In this document: in pieces, positions 1 to 8,626 of the stretch
Layout: each line of letters starts with the position of its first letter
Position numbering within the stretch: the stretch's first letter is position 1
NCBI GenBank assembly: GCA_900466475.1
Contig: UBMI01000021.1
Coordinates: 482,335 to 546,334, forward strand
Source: Hyphomicrobiales bacterium
Lineage (GTDB): Bacteria > Pseudomonadota > Alphaproteobacteria > Rhizobiales > Rhizobiaceae
Length of the DNA stretch: 64,000 nucleotides
Direction of reading: 5' to 3'
Made by a program: the position numbers and the translations under genes
Notes under the pieces: generated by a model
Database searches by the model: none
The model's input: only the letters and a program-made list of their open reading frames with translations
Told to the model about the DNA's origin: nothing

Positions 1-1
1 G

Positions 2-61
2 GTCGTGCTCAACCTCTTCGTCGCGATCAATCATCGGGCCGACCGCTACATCGCGCTATAA
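2..61 (+). CDS. C-terminal end of an unidentified protein (partial)
   Basis: Reading from base 2 gives 19 codons ending at a TAA at 59-61, with a C-terminus like NLFVAINHRADRYIAL. The gene starts outside the window. The short hydrophobic stretch followed by a charged tail would suit the end of a membrane protein, but too little is visible to name a family. The frame is chosen only because it runs open to the left edge and ends just before a gene-poor gap. Confidence 0.4.
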   Translation, partial: VVLNLFVAINHRADRYIAL

Positions 62-191
62 CATTCTTCCAGCTGATCTGACCGGAAACTCAACCTTACA
101 AATTGGTAATCCGTTGTAAACAAAACGTAACTTGCCTGTGATGGATCCCGGCGTGAAACTTTCCCCCGCGCCGGAATTGATGAGGTGAGCT

Positions 192-359
192 ATGTCAGAT
201 CTGGAAAAGCTTGTCAGACGCCGCATGCAGGAAGAATACACCAAGGGTTCTTCCGCAGAGGAAATAACGAAGGTCATTCGCGACATATTCAACAGCGTCG
301 ACCTGTCGGGCAAATGGCCTGCAGCCGTTGCCGCACGGGCAATGACGGGTCACAAGTGA
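192..359 (+). CDS. Small conserved-looking hypothetical protein, 55 aa
   Basis: A 55-residue frame starting MSDLEKLVRRRMQEEY and ending AMTGHK. A GAGG Shine-Dalgarno lies about six bases before the ATG, and a strong hairpin follows the stop, so it has the layout of a real monocistronic gene. The product is helical and charged, with no signal peptide or membrane segment. I do not recognise the family. A longer frame on the same strand in another register overlaps it but lacks a ribosome binding site. Confidence 0.55.
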   Translation: MSDLEKLVRRRMQEEYTKGSSAEEITKVIRDIFNSVDLSGKWPAAVAARAMTGHK

Positions 360-370
360 CCAAATAGTCA

Positions 371-394
371 ACCGACCCGATACATCGGGTCGGT
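371..394 (+). terminator. Hairpin after the 55-aa gene
   Basis: Arms ACCGACCCGAT and ATCGGGTCGGT are perfect 11-base complements separated by two bases. There is no T-run on either side, so it may be a weak or factor-assisted terminator, possibly shared with the convergent AhpD-like gene. Confidence 0.5.
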
Positions 395-425
395 CACAGG
401 ATGAATTCCCTTCAGGCAGAATCTA

Positions 426-887
426 TCAGGCTGCCTTCTGCGGCGCATCGATCGGATGCTGGCTGCGGAAGCCAACGGCAAGCCGGTTCCAGATATTGAT
501 CGTGCCGATCGCAACCGTGATCTTGGTCATTTCTTCCTCTGAAAAATGCGCCTTCAGCGCTTCGTAGTCGGCATCCGGTGCGCCGGTCTCGGCAATCTTC
601 GTCACCGCATCGACCCAGGCGAGCAGAGCGCGTTCGCGGGCGTCATAGACAGGCGATTCCCGCCATACGCACATGAGGTTGATCCACTGTTCGGAAAGGC
701 CGTGGTGGCGCGCTTCCTTCGAATGCATGTCGACGCAATAGGCGCAGCCGTTGATCTGCGAGGCGCGAAGCTTGATCAGGTGAATGAAGCGCTTATCCAG
801 TCCGGATTCCTGGACATATTGCTCCAGCGCCGCGACGGCCTTGTAGGCATCCGGGGCGGCTTTGCCGAAGTTGAAACGTGCTTGCAT
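426..887 (-). CDS. AhpD-like / carboxymuconolactone decarboxylase-family protein
   Basis: A 153-residue protein with the AhpD-fold signature C48-A-Y-C51-V-D-M-H55, the redox CxxC plus histidine of alkylhydroperoxidase-like proteins. Family members reduce peroxides or act as small cytoplasmic thiol oxidoreductases; the substrate here cannot be read from sequence. It lies 35 bases downstream of an Rrf2-family regulator on the same strand, so the two are probably co-transcribed and this gene may be the regulator's target. Length is normal for the single-domain family. Confidence 0.85.
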   Translation of the reverse strand: MQARFNFGKAAPDAYKAVAALEQYVQESGLDKRFIHLIKLRASQINGCAYCVDMHSKEARHHGLSEQWINLMCVWRESPVYDARERALLAWVDAVTKIAETGAPDADYEALKAHFSEEEMTKITVAIGTINIWNRLAVGFRSQHPIDAPQKAA

Positions 888-922
888 GGTATTCTCCTTG
901 GGTTGGGGTTTGTTGTTGCGGC

Positions 923-1423
923 TCAGCGAGCCGCTTTTCTCTCGTGCATTTCCATGAAGGCGCAGCCTCTGGCAGCAATCCCGCCGTCATCATCTGCGGA
1001 AAGTTCGGCCAGGATTTCGGCGATACTGGTGTTTGCGAGTTCGGCGCGATAGGCGCGCTCTGCTCTGAGCATTGCCGCCGTGATCTGGCAGGGTTTCGTG
1101 AAATAGCGCTGCGGCAGCGGATTCGGCCCCCGCTGGCGGATCTCCGAACAGCGGAAGGCCGGTGCCGGCCCTTCGACCGCGAGCACGATATCGAGCAGCG
1201 AAATATCCTCCGGCTTCTTCGCCAGTCGATACCCGCCTTTGGGACCGGGCACTGTTTCCAGAATTCCGCTCCCCGAAAGCGCCTGCAGATGCTTCAGCAG
1301 GTAGCTAGTGGAGACACCGTGATATTCGGCAAGGGCCGCAGCCGATAACACGCCGCCTTCGGAGAGCCCGGCCAGCACTGCCGTGCAATGAATGCCCTGT
1401 TCGACACCGTCACCAAGCTTCAT
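923..1423 (-). CDS. Rrf2-family transcriptional regulator
   Basis: 166 residues with an N-terminal winged helix and the Rrf2 hallmark GPKGGYRLAK near residue 60. Rrf2 proteins often sense redox state or NO through a three-cysteine Fe-S site (IscR, NsrR). Here the C-terminal half shows two cysteines about 20 residues apart (RCSEI and KPCQI) and one near the end, not the compact IscR spacing, so cluster binding is uncertain. The start at 1423 is chosen because GAGGAG lies seven bases upstream. It precedes the AhpD-like gene and probably controls it. Confidence 0.85.
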   Translation of the reverse strand: MKLGDGVEQGIHCTAVLAGLSEGGVLSAAALAEYHGVSTSYLLKHLQALSGSGILETVPGPKGGYRLAKKPEDISLLDIVLAVEGPAPAFRCSEIRQRGPNPLPQRYFTKPCQITAAMLRAERAYRAELANTSIAEILAELSADDDGGIAARGCAFMEMHERKAAR

Positions 1424-1500
1424 GGCCAATCTCCTCTATCGTAGATATAATTTATCCATGATTATGCCAAGGAGTCAATAGCGCTTCTATTCGCTGATGT

Positions 1501-4029
1501 TTGAACTACATTTGCCCCGTGGATCAGATCGATGCCGAAACCAGCCTTGCCTTACCCCCACCCTTCCTCCGCTGGTTTGCGGAAAAGGGATGGCGCCCGC
1601 GCGCGCATCAGCTTGAATTGCTGGCCCGCGCCGAAGCCGACGAAAGCACGTTACTCATCGCGCCAACCGGCGCCGGCAAGACGCTCGCCGGCTTTCTTCC
1701 GTCGCTGACCGACCTCACACGCCGCGGCAAAATCCCGCCGGGCTCGGCCTTCACAGGCATCCACACACTCTATGTCTCGCCGCTGAAGGCGCTGGCCGTC
1801 GACATTGAGCGCAATCTCATGAAGCCCGTTACCGAGATGGGCTTGCCGATCTCGATCGAGAACCGCACCGGCGATACGCCGAACGCCAAGCGCCAGCGCC
1901 AGAAGCTGAACCCGCCGGATATCCTGCTGACGACGCCGGAACAGGTGGCGCTGCTGCTTGCAAACCGCGAAGCCGAGCGTTTCTTTGGGGATTTGAAATA
2001 CGTCATCTTCGACGAGCTCCACTCGCTCGTCACGTCAAAGCGTGGCCATATGCTCTCGCTTGGCCTTGCCCGCCTGCGTCGGCTGGCGCCCGATCTGAAG
2101 ACCATCGGCCTCTCCGCTACCGTCGCCGAACCCCTGGATTTGCAGAGATGGTTGGTGGCGCAGCAGGAGGGCAGGGAGAATCACGCTGGCCTCGTACTCG
2201 TCGAAGGTGGCGCCAAGCCCGATATTTCCATTCTCGATACGGAAGAGCGCATCCCCTGGTCCGGCCACGCCGCCAAATACGCCATCCCGGATGTCTACCG
2301 CCAGCTCATCGACCATCAGACGACGCTGCTCTTCGTCAATACCCGCTCGCAGGCCGAGATGCTCTTTCAGGAGCTCTGGACGGTCAACGAGGAGAACCTG
2401 CCGATCGCGCTCCACCATGGCTCGCTGGATGTTGCGCAGCGCCGCAAGGTCGAAGCCGCAATGGCCGCCAATCGGCTGCGGGCCGTCGTCGCCACATCGA
2501 CCCTCGACCTCGGCATCGACTGGGGTGATGTCGATCTGGTCATTCATGTCGGTGCGCCGAAGGGCGCCTCGCGCCTTGCGCAGCGCATCGGCCGGGCCAA
2601 TCACCGCATGGACGAGCCGTCGAAGGCAATCCTCGTTCCCGCCAACCGCTTCGAGGTCATGGAGTGTCAGGTTGCCCTCGATGCGAATTACATCGGCGCG
2701 CAGGATACGCCGCCCGTAGGCCGAGGTGGGCTCGATGTGCTGGCCCAGCACGTGCTCGGCATGGCCTGTGCCGAACCCTTCGACATGCTGGAACTCTATG
2801 ACGAGATCACCAGCGCCTCGCCTTATGCCGATCTTGCCTGGGAGACCTTCGAGCGCGTTGTCGATTTCGTCGCGACCGGCGGTTACGCCCTGCGCACCTA
2901 TGAGCGTTATGCCCGCATCCGCAAGACCAGGGAAGGCCGCTGGCGCGTCTCCAATCCGCAGGTCGCCCAGCAATATCGCCTGAACCTCGGCACCATCGTC
3001 GAAGACCCGATGCTGAACATCCGTATGGCCAAGCGCGGGGAGGGCGGCAAGCTTGGCCGTCCCGGCGCCGTGCTCGGAAAGGTCGAGGAATATTTCCTCG
3101 AACAGCTCGCCCCTGGCGACACATTCATCTTCTCAGGCAAGGTTCTTCGCTTCGAAGGTATCCGGGAAAACGAGGCGCTGGTCAGCCAGGCCTATTCCTT
3201 CGATCCGAAAATCCCCTCCTATGCCGGCGGCAAATTCCCGCTTTCGACCTATCTCGCCGATCAGGTCCGCTCGATGCTCGATGATCCCGACCGCTGGCAT
3301 CGTCTGCCGGATCAGGTGCGCGACTGGCTGTCGTTGCAGAAGGAAAAATCGCTGTTGCCGAAGCGCGACGAGCTGCTGATCGAAACCTTCCCGCGCGGCA
3401 GCCGCGGCTATATGGTCATCTATCCCTTCGAGGGCCGGCTTGCGCACCAGACGCTCGGCATGCTGCTCACCCGCCGACTGGACAGGGCAGGGGCAAAACC
3501 GCTCGGCTTTGTCGCGACGGATTATTCCCTTGCCATCTGGGGTCTGGAAGACCTCGGCCTGATGATCGCCAATGGCCACCTCAGCCTCTCGGATCTCTTC
3601 GACGAGGACATGCTGGGTGACGATCTGGAATCCTGGCTGAACGAATCCTTCCTTCTGAAGCGCACCTTCCGTAATTGCGCCGTGATTGCAGGCTTGATCG
3701 AGCGACGCCATCCGGGCAAGGAAAAGACCGGCCGGCAGATCACCGTCTCCGCCGACCTGATCTATGATGTGCTGCGCACCCACGAGCCCGATCACATCCT
3801 GCTGCAGGCAACACGGCAGGATGCTTCGACCGGTCTTTTGGATATTTCCCGCCTCGGCGATATGCTGAGGCGAATCAAGGGCCATATCACCCACCGGGCG
3901 CTGGACCATATTTCGCCGCTCGCCGTGCCGGTCATGCTGGAAATCGGCCGGGAATCGGTGCCGGGTCAGGCCCATGATGCGCTGCTTGCCGAAGCCGCCG
4001 ACGATCTGATCGCCGAGGCCATGTCCTGA
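1501..4029 (+). CDS. Ligase-associated DEXH-box DNA helicase (Lhr-like)
   Basis: An 842-residue SF2 helicase with Walker A APTGAGKT near residue 55, DEXH box as FDELHSL near 178, and motif VI QRIGRANH near 360, followed by a long Lhr-type C-terminal region. Length and order match the ligase-associated DEXH helicase family, normally found with an ATP-dependent DNA ligase, an exonuclease and PdeM in a DNA damage response cluster. Here only PdeM follows, 35 bases downstream. The start is a TTG at 1501; a GTG at 1519 is an alternative and neither has a clear Shine-Dalgarno. Confidence 0.88.
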   Translation: MNYICPVDQIDAETSLALPPPFLRWFAEKGWRPRAHQLELLARAEADESTLLIAPTGAGKTLAGFLPSLTDLTRRGKIPPGSAFTGIHTLYVSPLKALAVDIERNLMKPVTEMGLPISIENRTGDTPNAKRQRQKLNPPDILLTTPEQVALLLANREAERFFGDLKYVIFDELHSLVTSKRGHMLSLGLARLRRLAPDLKTIGLSATVAEPLDLQRWLVAQQEGRENHAGLVLVEGGAKPDISILDTEERIPWSGHAAKYAIPDVYRQLIDHQTTLLFVNTRSQAEMLFQELWTVNEENLPIALHHGSLDVAQRRKVEAAMAANRLRAVVATSTLDLGIDWGDVDLVIHVGAPKGASRLAQRIGRANHRMDEPSKAILVPANRFEVMECQVALDANYIGAQDTPPVGRGGLDVLAQHVLGMACAEPFDMLELYDEITSASPYADLAWETFERVVDFVATGGYALRTYERYARIRKTREGRWRVSNPQVAQQYRLNLGTIVEDPMLNIRMAKRGEGGKLGRPGAVLGKVEEYFLEQLAPGDTFIFSGKVLRFEGIRENEALVSQAYSFDPKIPSYAGGKFPLSTYLADQVRSMLDDPDRWHRLPDQVRDWLSLQKEKSLLPKRDELLIETFPRGSRGYMVIYPFEGRLAHQTLGMLLTRRLDRAGAKPLGFVATDYSLAIWGLEDLGLMIANGHLSLSDLFDEDMLGDDLESWLNESFLLKRTFRNCAVIAGLIERRHPGKEKTGRQITVSADLIYDVLRTHEPDHILLQATRQDASTGLLDISRLGDMLRRIKGHITHRALDHISPLAVPVMLEIGRESVPGQAHDALLAEAADDLIAEAMS

Positions 4030-4064
4030 GAAATCGGGCCTGAATTATTGGGAATACGAGAGTG

Positions 4065-4790
4065 ATGAACCGCCTGGCGCTCGCGCGCGACATGATCAGC
4101 CTTGCCGCAATACCGGGCGTCGAAACCGCCATTCACGGTGTTGCCGCCGTCTGCGATCCGCTTGGTGCGCTCTACCTGCCGGATGCCGGCATTCTCGTCG
4201 TTTCCGACCTCCATCTGGAAAAAGGCGCAGCTTACGCCCGCCGCGGCATGATGTTGCCGCCCTACGATACGCTGGCGACACTGACCGTGCTCGCCGCCGT
4301 CATTTCCCGCTACGATCCGAAACTCGTCTTATCCCTGGGTGACAATTTCCACGACCGTGTCGGCTCGCAGCACCTGCCGGATGCCTTCCGCACCCTGATC
4401 GTCGAAATGGCCCGCGGTCGCGAATGGATCTGGATCAACGGCAACCACGACCCTGACGGTACGATCGACCTGCCCGGCACCTGTTCGGATGAACTTTTTT
4501 ATGCTGGCCTGACCTTCCGCCACGAGCCGCGTGACGGTCTGCAGAAGGGCGAGATCGCCGGCCATCTGCATCCGGCGGCCACCGTCCGCCGCCGCGAAAA
4601 ATCCGTCCGCCGTCCCTGCTTTGCGACCGACGGCGGCCGCCTGCTGATGCCAGCCTTCGGCGTCATGAGCGGTGGCCTCGACCTTGGCCACAAGGCGATG
4701 AAGGGCCTCTTCGACAAGGCTTCGCTGATTGCCCATCTGCTCGGTCGCGACCGGATTTATTCGGTGCGCTACGGCAATCTGCGCGGCTGA
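4065..4790 (+). CDS. pdeM: Ligase-associated DNA damage response endonuclease PdeM
   Basis: 241 residues with calcineurin-like metallophosphoesterase motifs in order: SDLH (D48, H50), GDNFHD (92-97), GNHDP (126-130) and GHLHP near 167. This is the two-metal site of PdeM-type phosphoesterases, which accompany the Lhr-like helicase in the ligase-associated repair cluster. Family knowledge suggests nuclease or phosphodiesterase action on damaged DNA; the true substrate is not shown by sequence. It follows the helicase gene in the same direction and is probably co-transcribed. A GTG directly before the ATG is an alternative start. Confidence 0.87.
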   Translation: MNRLALARDMISLAAIPGVETAIHGVAAVCDPLGALYLPDAGILVVSDLHLEKGAAYARRGMMLPPYDTLATLTVLAAVISRYDPKLVLSLGDNFHDRVGSQHLPDAFRTLIVEMARGREWIWINGNHDPDGTIDLPGTCSDELFYAGLTFRHEPRDGLQKGEIAGHLHPAATVRRREKSVRRPCFATDGGRLLMPAFGVMSGGLDLGHKAMKGLFDKASLIAHLLGRDRIYSVRYGNLRG

Positions 4791-4796
4791 ACAGGC

Positions 4797-5378
4797 TTAA
4801 TTACATCCCTGCAACTGCTGCTGATAGGTGCCGGCCATCCGTGCAAACTTCTGCGCCGTCTGCTGCAACTGACCATTGCTGCGCCAGTCGCCGCGTTTGT
4901 AGCCGGTCGGGCCGGAGTAATAGGCCAGGTAAAGGTTGTAGGCGTCGTTGAGCGGAATGCCCGTCGTTTGGGCGTTGCTGTAGTGGTACCAAGCGATGAA
5001 ATCGATCGCGTCGCCAAAGTTCGTGCGACGCGCGGACCAGTTGCCGGTTTCGGACTGGTAGTGATCCCAGGTTCCGTTCAGCGCCTGTGAATAGCCATAG
5101 GCCGTCGACGGTCTCGTCCAGGGAATGAAACCGAAGAGTTTTGTGCGCGGCGGACGCGCATAGGGCTGGAACCCGGATTCGACATACATGGTCGCCATCA
5201 GGATCGGCACCGGCACGCCGTATTTTTTCTCGGCACGCTCTGCGGCGCCCTGCCAGCTGGTGAAGAGACCGTCCTTCTGATCGAAGACGGCGCAGATATT
5301 TCTCGTCTGGCGGGGCGCTGTCGCGCAGCCGGCAAGCAGGGCCAGCCCGATGACCGCAAGCACGATACGAGTACGCAT
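4797..5378 (-). CDS. Lytic transglycosylase-like (SLT-domain) lipoprotein
   Basis: 193 residues beginning with a short charged end, a hydrophobic stretch and lipobox LAGC (C18), so a lipoprotein anchored in the envelope. The segment MYVESGF places a glutamate (E67) where SLT enzymes have the catalytic acid, followed by AYGYSQAL and NLYLAYYSGP-type motifs of the fold. It likely cleaves or binds peptidoglycan. It converges with pdeM (only six bases between stops) and probably has its own promoter. Confidence 0.8.
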   Translation of the reverse strand: MRTRIVLAVIGLALLAGCATAPRQTRNICAVFDQKDGLFTSWQGAAERAEKKYGVPVPILMATMYVESGFQPYARPPRTKLFGFIPWTRPSTAYGYSQALNGTWDHYQSETGNWSARRTNFGDAIDFIAWYHYSNAQTTGIPLNDAYNLYLAYYSGPTGYKRGDWRSNGQLQQTAQKFARMAGTYQQQLQGCN

Positions 5379-5435
5379 GATACAAACCTCTCGTTTCCGA
5401 GAGATTACTAACTCGTAAACGTTAAAGAGCGGTTT

Positions 5436-6377
5436 TTATGCGAATACGAGATGTTCTGGCGGTTTTTTGTGAGGCCAGGGATTGGTGCCGTCCCGCAGCC
5501 AGAGCAGCGTATCCAGCCAGAAGCCGGCGGCATGGCGTGCATGAAAAAGATCGAAATGTCCGATCCTCGGAAATCCGAGATCGTCTGGCGCCAGCAGCAC
5601 CTCCTCCACTCTGGCACTACGATAGTGGGAAAGGCCGCGACGAATGGCCTGCACCGTGCCAATCTCGTCATCGGTGACGGTGAGGCCGAGGATCGGTGCA
5701 TGGAAGTCTTCGAAGGATTTTGAGGCGTCTTTTTTTGCAGCCGAGCGAGGACTGTTCCATCCCCGCTGGAATGCCCAGTCGAGCGCGACGTCCTTCGGCA
5801 GATCTTCGAGCCAGCCGAGACACCGTCCGGGAAAATAGCCGGCAAGCAACGTTATCGCCGGCATTAGAAGATGCCATTTCGCGAACAGCCGCCCGCGATG
5901 ATCAGGCGCATAGTCCCGCCAGTTCCCATATTGTGCCCCGACCGCCAGCATCCGGGCAACGCGGTCGCAATGCGCCGAAAGACCCGGCAGGAAGCCGCCG
6001 ATACTATGCCCAACGACAAAGAGCTCTCGGCCGGGCCTTTGGGCCTCCATGAAACGTAGCGCTGCATCGAAATCCCGCTCGCCCCAGTCGCGCCAGCGAT
6101 AGCCGCAGTCACGCAACCGCTCCGGTCGCGAGAGGCCGATGCCGCGATAGTCATAGGTCAGTACATCGAAGCCATATTCGGCGAGAAAGCGCGCATAATA
6201 GTGATAATAGCGCGCCGCAACGCCGGTTGCCGGATTGATGACGACGTTGCCATTGCTGCGTTTGCTGGTCGCACTCCAGATGTGGCCGTGAAGCGCAACA
6301 CCATCGGAGCACTCGATCACGACGGCTTCCGCCTCCTTGATAAGATCACTCTCCCTGCGGTTGCCTGCAGCCGGCAT
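5436..6377 (-). CDS. Predicted alpha/beta hydrolase (serine)
   Basis: 313 residues with nucleophile elbow GHSIGG (S125), an early DYRGIGLS motif near 76-83, and a late histidine in GHFDLFHARH. This resembles the COG4757-type predicted alpha/beta hydrolases; substrate unknown. The start at 6377 has AGGAG eight bases upstream and is preferred over a longer, basic N-terminus. It is divergent from a TetR regulator whose start lies 86 bases away, so that regulator may control it. Confidence 0.8.
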   Translation of the reverse strand: MPAAGNRRESDLIKEAEAVVIECSDGVALHGHIWSATSKRSNGNVVINPATGVAARYYHYYARFLAEYGFDVLTYDYRGIGLSRPERLRDCGYRWRDWGERDFDAALRFMEAQRPGRELFVVGHSIGGFLPGLSAHCDRVARMLAVGAQYGNWRDYAPDHRGRLFAKWHLLMPAITLLAGYFPGRCLGWLEDLPKDVALDWAFQRGWNSPRSAAKKDASKSFEDFHAPILGLTVTDDEIGTVQAIRRGLSHYRSARVEEVLLAPDDLGFPRIGHFDLFHARHAAGFWLDTLLWLRDGTNPWPHKKPPEHLVFA

Positions 6378-6463
6378 CTGTCGTCTCCTTCGTCCCTGAC
6401 CCTGCAGGACATTAGCCGTCAAGCCGTGTTGATGACACTCACTAGTCGGTATACATTCCTGTC

Positions 6464-7039
6464 ATGGTCAGATCCGCATCAGACACGCGGGAGCGCATCG
6501 TCGCAGCCACCGCGAAACTCTTCTACAGCGACGGCATCCGCGCCGTGAGCGTCGATGCCGTTGCGGAGAAGGCAGATGTCACCAAGCGCACCCTCTACTA
6601 TCATTTCGATAGCAAGGACGATCTGATCGCCGCCTATCTGGAAAGCCGGGATCAGCCCAATCTCGCTGTCTATAGGCGCTGGTTTGCGGAAACGGACGGC
6701 GATCTCGCTGCGAAGGTAAAGGGCATTTTCGACAATCTCGCCCGCTCTGCCCGGCACCCGAAATGGAAGGGCTGCGGATATCTCAGAACCTCGGCGGAAC
6801 TTGCAAACATGCCCGGCCATCCCGCGATCAAGGTCGGTGCCGCGCATAAGAAGAATGTCGAGCAGTGGCTGGTGACGCTCTTCGCGGGTGAGCATGGTGC
6901 TGACGCGGATAAGCTCGCCCGCCAGATCGTGCTGCTGCTCGACGGCTCCTTTGCCGCCGTGCTCCTGCATCGCGATCCGACCTATATGGAAACGGCCGGC
7001 GAAGCGGCTGCAGCCCTGGTGGCTGCAGCCGGAAAATGA
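6464..7039 (+). CDS. TetR-family transcriptional regulator
   Basis: 191 residues with an N-terminal TetR helix-turn-helix (AVSVDAVAEKADVTKRTLYYHFDSKDDL, about residues 25-52, typical spacing) and an all-helical ligand-binding C-terminal part. Such repressors normally bind operators in the shared intergenic region; here that region separates it from the alpha/beta hydrolase gene. The next gene starts on the opposite strand with stops back to back. Effector unknown. Confidence 0.9.
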   Translation: MVRSASDTRERIVAATAKLFYSDGIRAVSVDAVAEKADVTKRTLYYHFDSKDDLIAAYLESRDQPNLAVYRRWFAETDGDLAAKVKGIFDNLARSARHPKWKGCGYLRTSAELANMPGHPAIKVGAAHKKNVEQWLVTLFAGEHGADADKLARQIVLLLDGSFAAVLLHRDPTYMETAGEAAAALVAAAGK

Positions 7040-7600
7040 TCATTCTGCGGTGCCGGGTTCATAGCGCAGGATCATCGCACCGCTCTTGGTCACCGAGGAA
7101 TCGAGCAGCTTCAGCGCCCTCTGGGTCTCCGCGGGCTTGAAGTGCGGATTGCCGCCGCCGAGGATGACCGGCACGAGGCAGATACGGATTTCGTCCACCA
7201 GTCCAGCCTTCAAGAGGACATCGGCAAGCTCGGCGCTGCCGAAGATGAAGATCGTCTTGCCGCGCTCCTCCTTCAGCCGCTTCAGTTCGGGTACCGGGTC
7301 GTTGACGACGCGCGTATTGTTCCAGTCCGCCTTTTCCATGCTCCGCGAGACGGCAATCTTGGCGATGCCGTTCATATAGGCCTTGATCTTGTCCTCGCTC
7401 TCCGCGGTTGGCCAATAGGCCGCCATGCCCTCATAGGTCTTGCGTCCGAAGACCAGAAGGTCGCCTTCCTCGCCGAACTGCTCGGCATATTTTTCGAGCT
7501 CCGGCCCCCAGGCCAGGTTGTGGAACTCGATGTCCCACGGTTTCGTCCCTTCGAAGTAGCCATCCAGCGTCATCAGGTTCCAGACAACAAGCTTCCTCAT
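7040..7600 (-). CDS. Dihydrofolate reductase-family (RibD C-terminal-like) protein
   Basis: 186 residues with the RibD_C/DHFR-like fold: opening MRKLVVWNLMTLDGY, central LLVFGRKTYEGMAAYWP, and FIFGSAEL with LVPVILGGG near the end. These are cytoplasmic NADPH-dependent reductase-like proteins of mostly unknown substrate, related to YyaP/YqjY rather than FolA. The start is fixed by AAGGAGG just upstream. A perfect 15-base inverted repeat lies 25-61 bases before the start and may be its operator. Confidence 0.85.
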   Translation of the reverse strand: MRKLVVWNLMTLDGYFEGTKPWDIEFHNLAWGPELEKYAEQFGEEGDLLVFGRKTYEGMAAYWPTAESEDKIKAYMNGIAKIAVSRSMEKADWNNTRVVNDPVPELKRLKEERGKTIFIFGSAELADVLLKAGLVDEIRICLVPVILGGGNPHFKPAETQRALKLLDSSVTKSGAMILRYEPGTAE

Positions 7601-7624
7601 CTCATCCTCCTTGGACTGTGTCCT

Positions 7625-7661
7625 CCTCAAAACCAGTTGCTAATAACAACTGGTTTTGAGG
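7625..7661. promoter_or_regulatory. Perfect 15-bp inverted repeat upstream of the DHFR-family gene
   Basis: CCTCAAAACCAGTTG at 7625-7639, seven bases, then its exact complement at 7647-7661. It lies where promoter or 5' leader of the leftward gene at 7600 should be. It has no T-run and no gene running into it, so it is more likely an operator or mRNA leader hairpin than a terminator. Confidence 0.6.
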
Positions 7662-7825
7662 CTAGTCTAACTGATAGCAAGATGCAAGCGGTTAAAAATG
7701 AGGGAGTTTGAAAGACAGCGGCAGCGGGCATCGGGACACGCTTCTGCCGCCCGCTACGTGATGGCCGTCGGATGTTTGATGAAAACCTATCTGAAACTTA
7801 TCGACCGGTGGCGGAGATCCGCGGG

Positions 7826-8626
7826 TCAATCCTTACGGAAGATCAGGCTGGCGCCCCATCCCGTCAGCACGGCCAGCAGCACCGCAAAACAGCCGTAGAA
7901 AATCGGTTGCTCATGCGCAGCATCGGTAATCGTCTGCTCGATACCCGTCTTGATGACGCGCAGCGGCTGCGATTTCTGCGTCACGAACTTGCCGCTCTTG
8001 AACAGATAGGCGCGCACCGTATGCACGCCGTTCGGAATGTTGGCCGGCAGCCGCAGGCTTGCCTTGAAGAGGTTGGAGGAGACGAAGCGCACGCCACTCG
8101 GATCGCGCTCGTAGAGCCCGCCCACCTGCTGTATGCGCCGGAAGGCGGTGCGGAATTCGTTGAGACTGTTGAAATTACCGGCAAAATCGATCGGCCGCAG
8201 CGGAATATGGTCGATGCCGATCCCTTCGCCCGTGAGGTCCAGCGGCGTCGTGATGTCGTCGATGGAACGCGAACTCGACATTGAATAGGAATGCGGCACG
8301 TCGGCAAAGGTCATCGACGAGGTGTTGATCCAGATGCCGAAGACCCGCTCCTTCTTGCGCACGGTGGCATCCTCGCGCGGTCCTTCCAGAACCACGATGA
8401 CATCATACTGGCCGATGGCGAGCAGCAGGTCGTCCGTATTGGTCACCGCGCCGAAAATCGTCAGGTCCGCGCCGCGGAAATCCGAGGTGATGGCGATCTC
8501 GCTGGTCGAAGTGCCAATTTCCAGCAATTCGCGCTCGGCCTGCGTCGTTCCCTGACCGGGCAGCATCATCTGCGCCGAGGCGGCCACAGGCATGAGAAGA
8601 ACAAGAAGCAGGAGGAGCCGAAACAT
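7826..8626 (-). CDS. TIGR02186-family membrane-anchored protein
   Basis: 266 residues: N-terminal signal sequence ending near ASAQ, a large extracytoplasmic beta-rich part, and one C-terminal membrane segment (FYGCFAVLLAVLTGWGASLIF) with a short basic tail. This is the layout of the TIGR02186 family, which in alphaproteobacteria sits beside TauE/SafE permeases. Its ATG overlaps the stop of the upstream permease gene (TGATG), so the two are translationally coupled. Function is unknown; a partner or accessory subunit of the permease is an inference from position. Confidence 0.75.
   Translation of the reverse strand: MFRLLLLLVLLMPVAASAQMMLPGQGTTQAERELLEIGTSTSEIAITSDFRGADLTIFGAVTNTDDLLLAIGQYDVIVVLEGPREDATVRKKERVFGIWINTSSMTFADVPHSYSMSSSRSIDDITTPLDLTGEGIGIDHIPLRPIDFAGNFNSLNEFRTAFRRIQQVGGLYERDPSGVRFVSSNLFKASLRLPANIPNGVHTVRAYLFKSGKFVTQKSQPLRVIKTGIEQTITDAAHEQPIFYGCFAVLLAVLTGWGASLIFRKD

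Noticed and set aside
94..119. TTACAA...TTGTAA inverted repeat near the left edge
   Set aside because: Arms are only six bases and A/T-rich with a 14-base gap; it is not above chance.
2035..2973. Minus-strand open frame of 312 codons over the ligase-associated helicase
   Set aside because: Shadow of a helicase with intact motifs on the plus strand.
7698..7898. Plus-strand frame of 66 codons between the DHFR-family and TIGR02186 genes
   Set aside because: Overlaps the end of the TIGR02186 gene in antisense and has no recognisable ribosome binding site or family.
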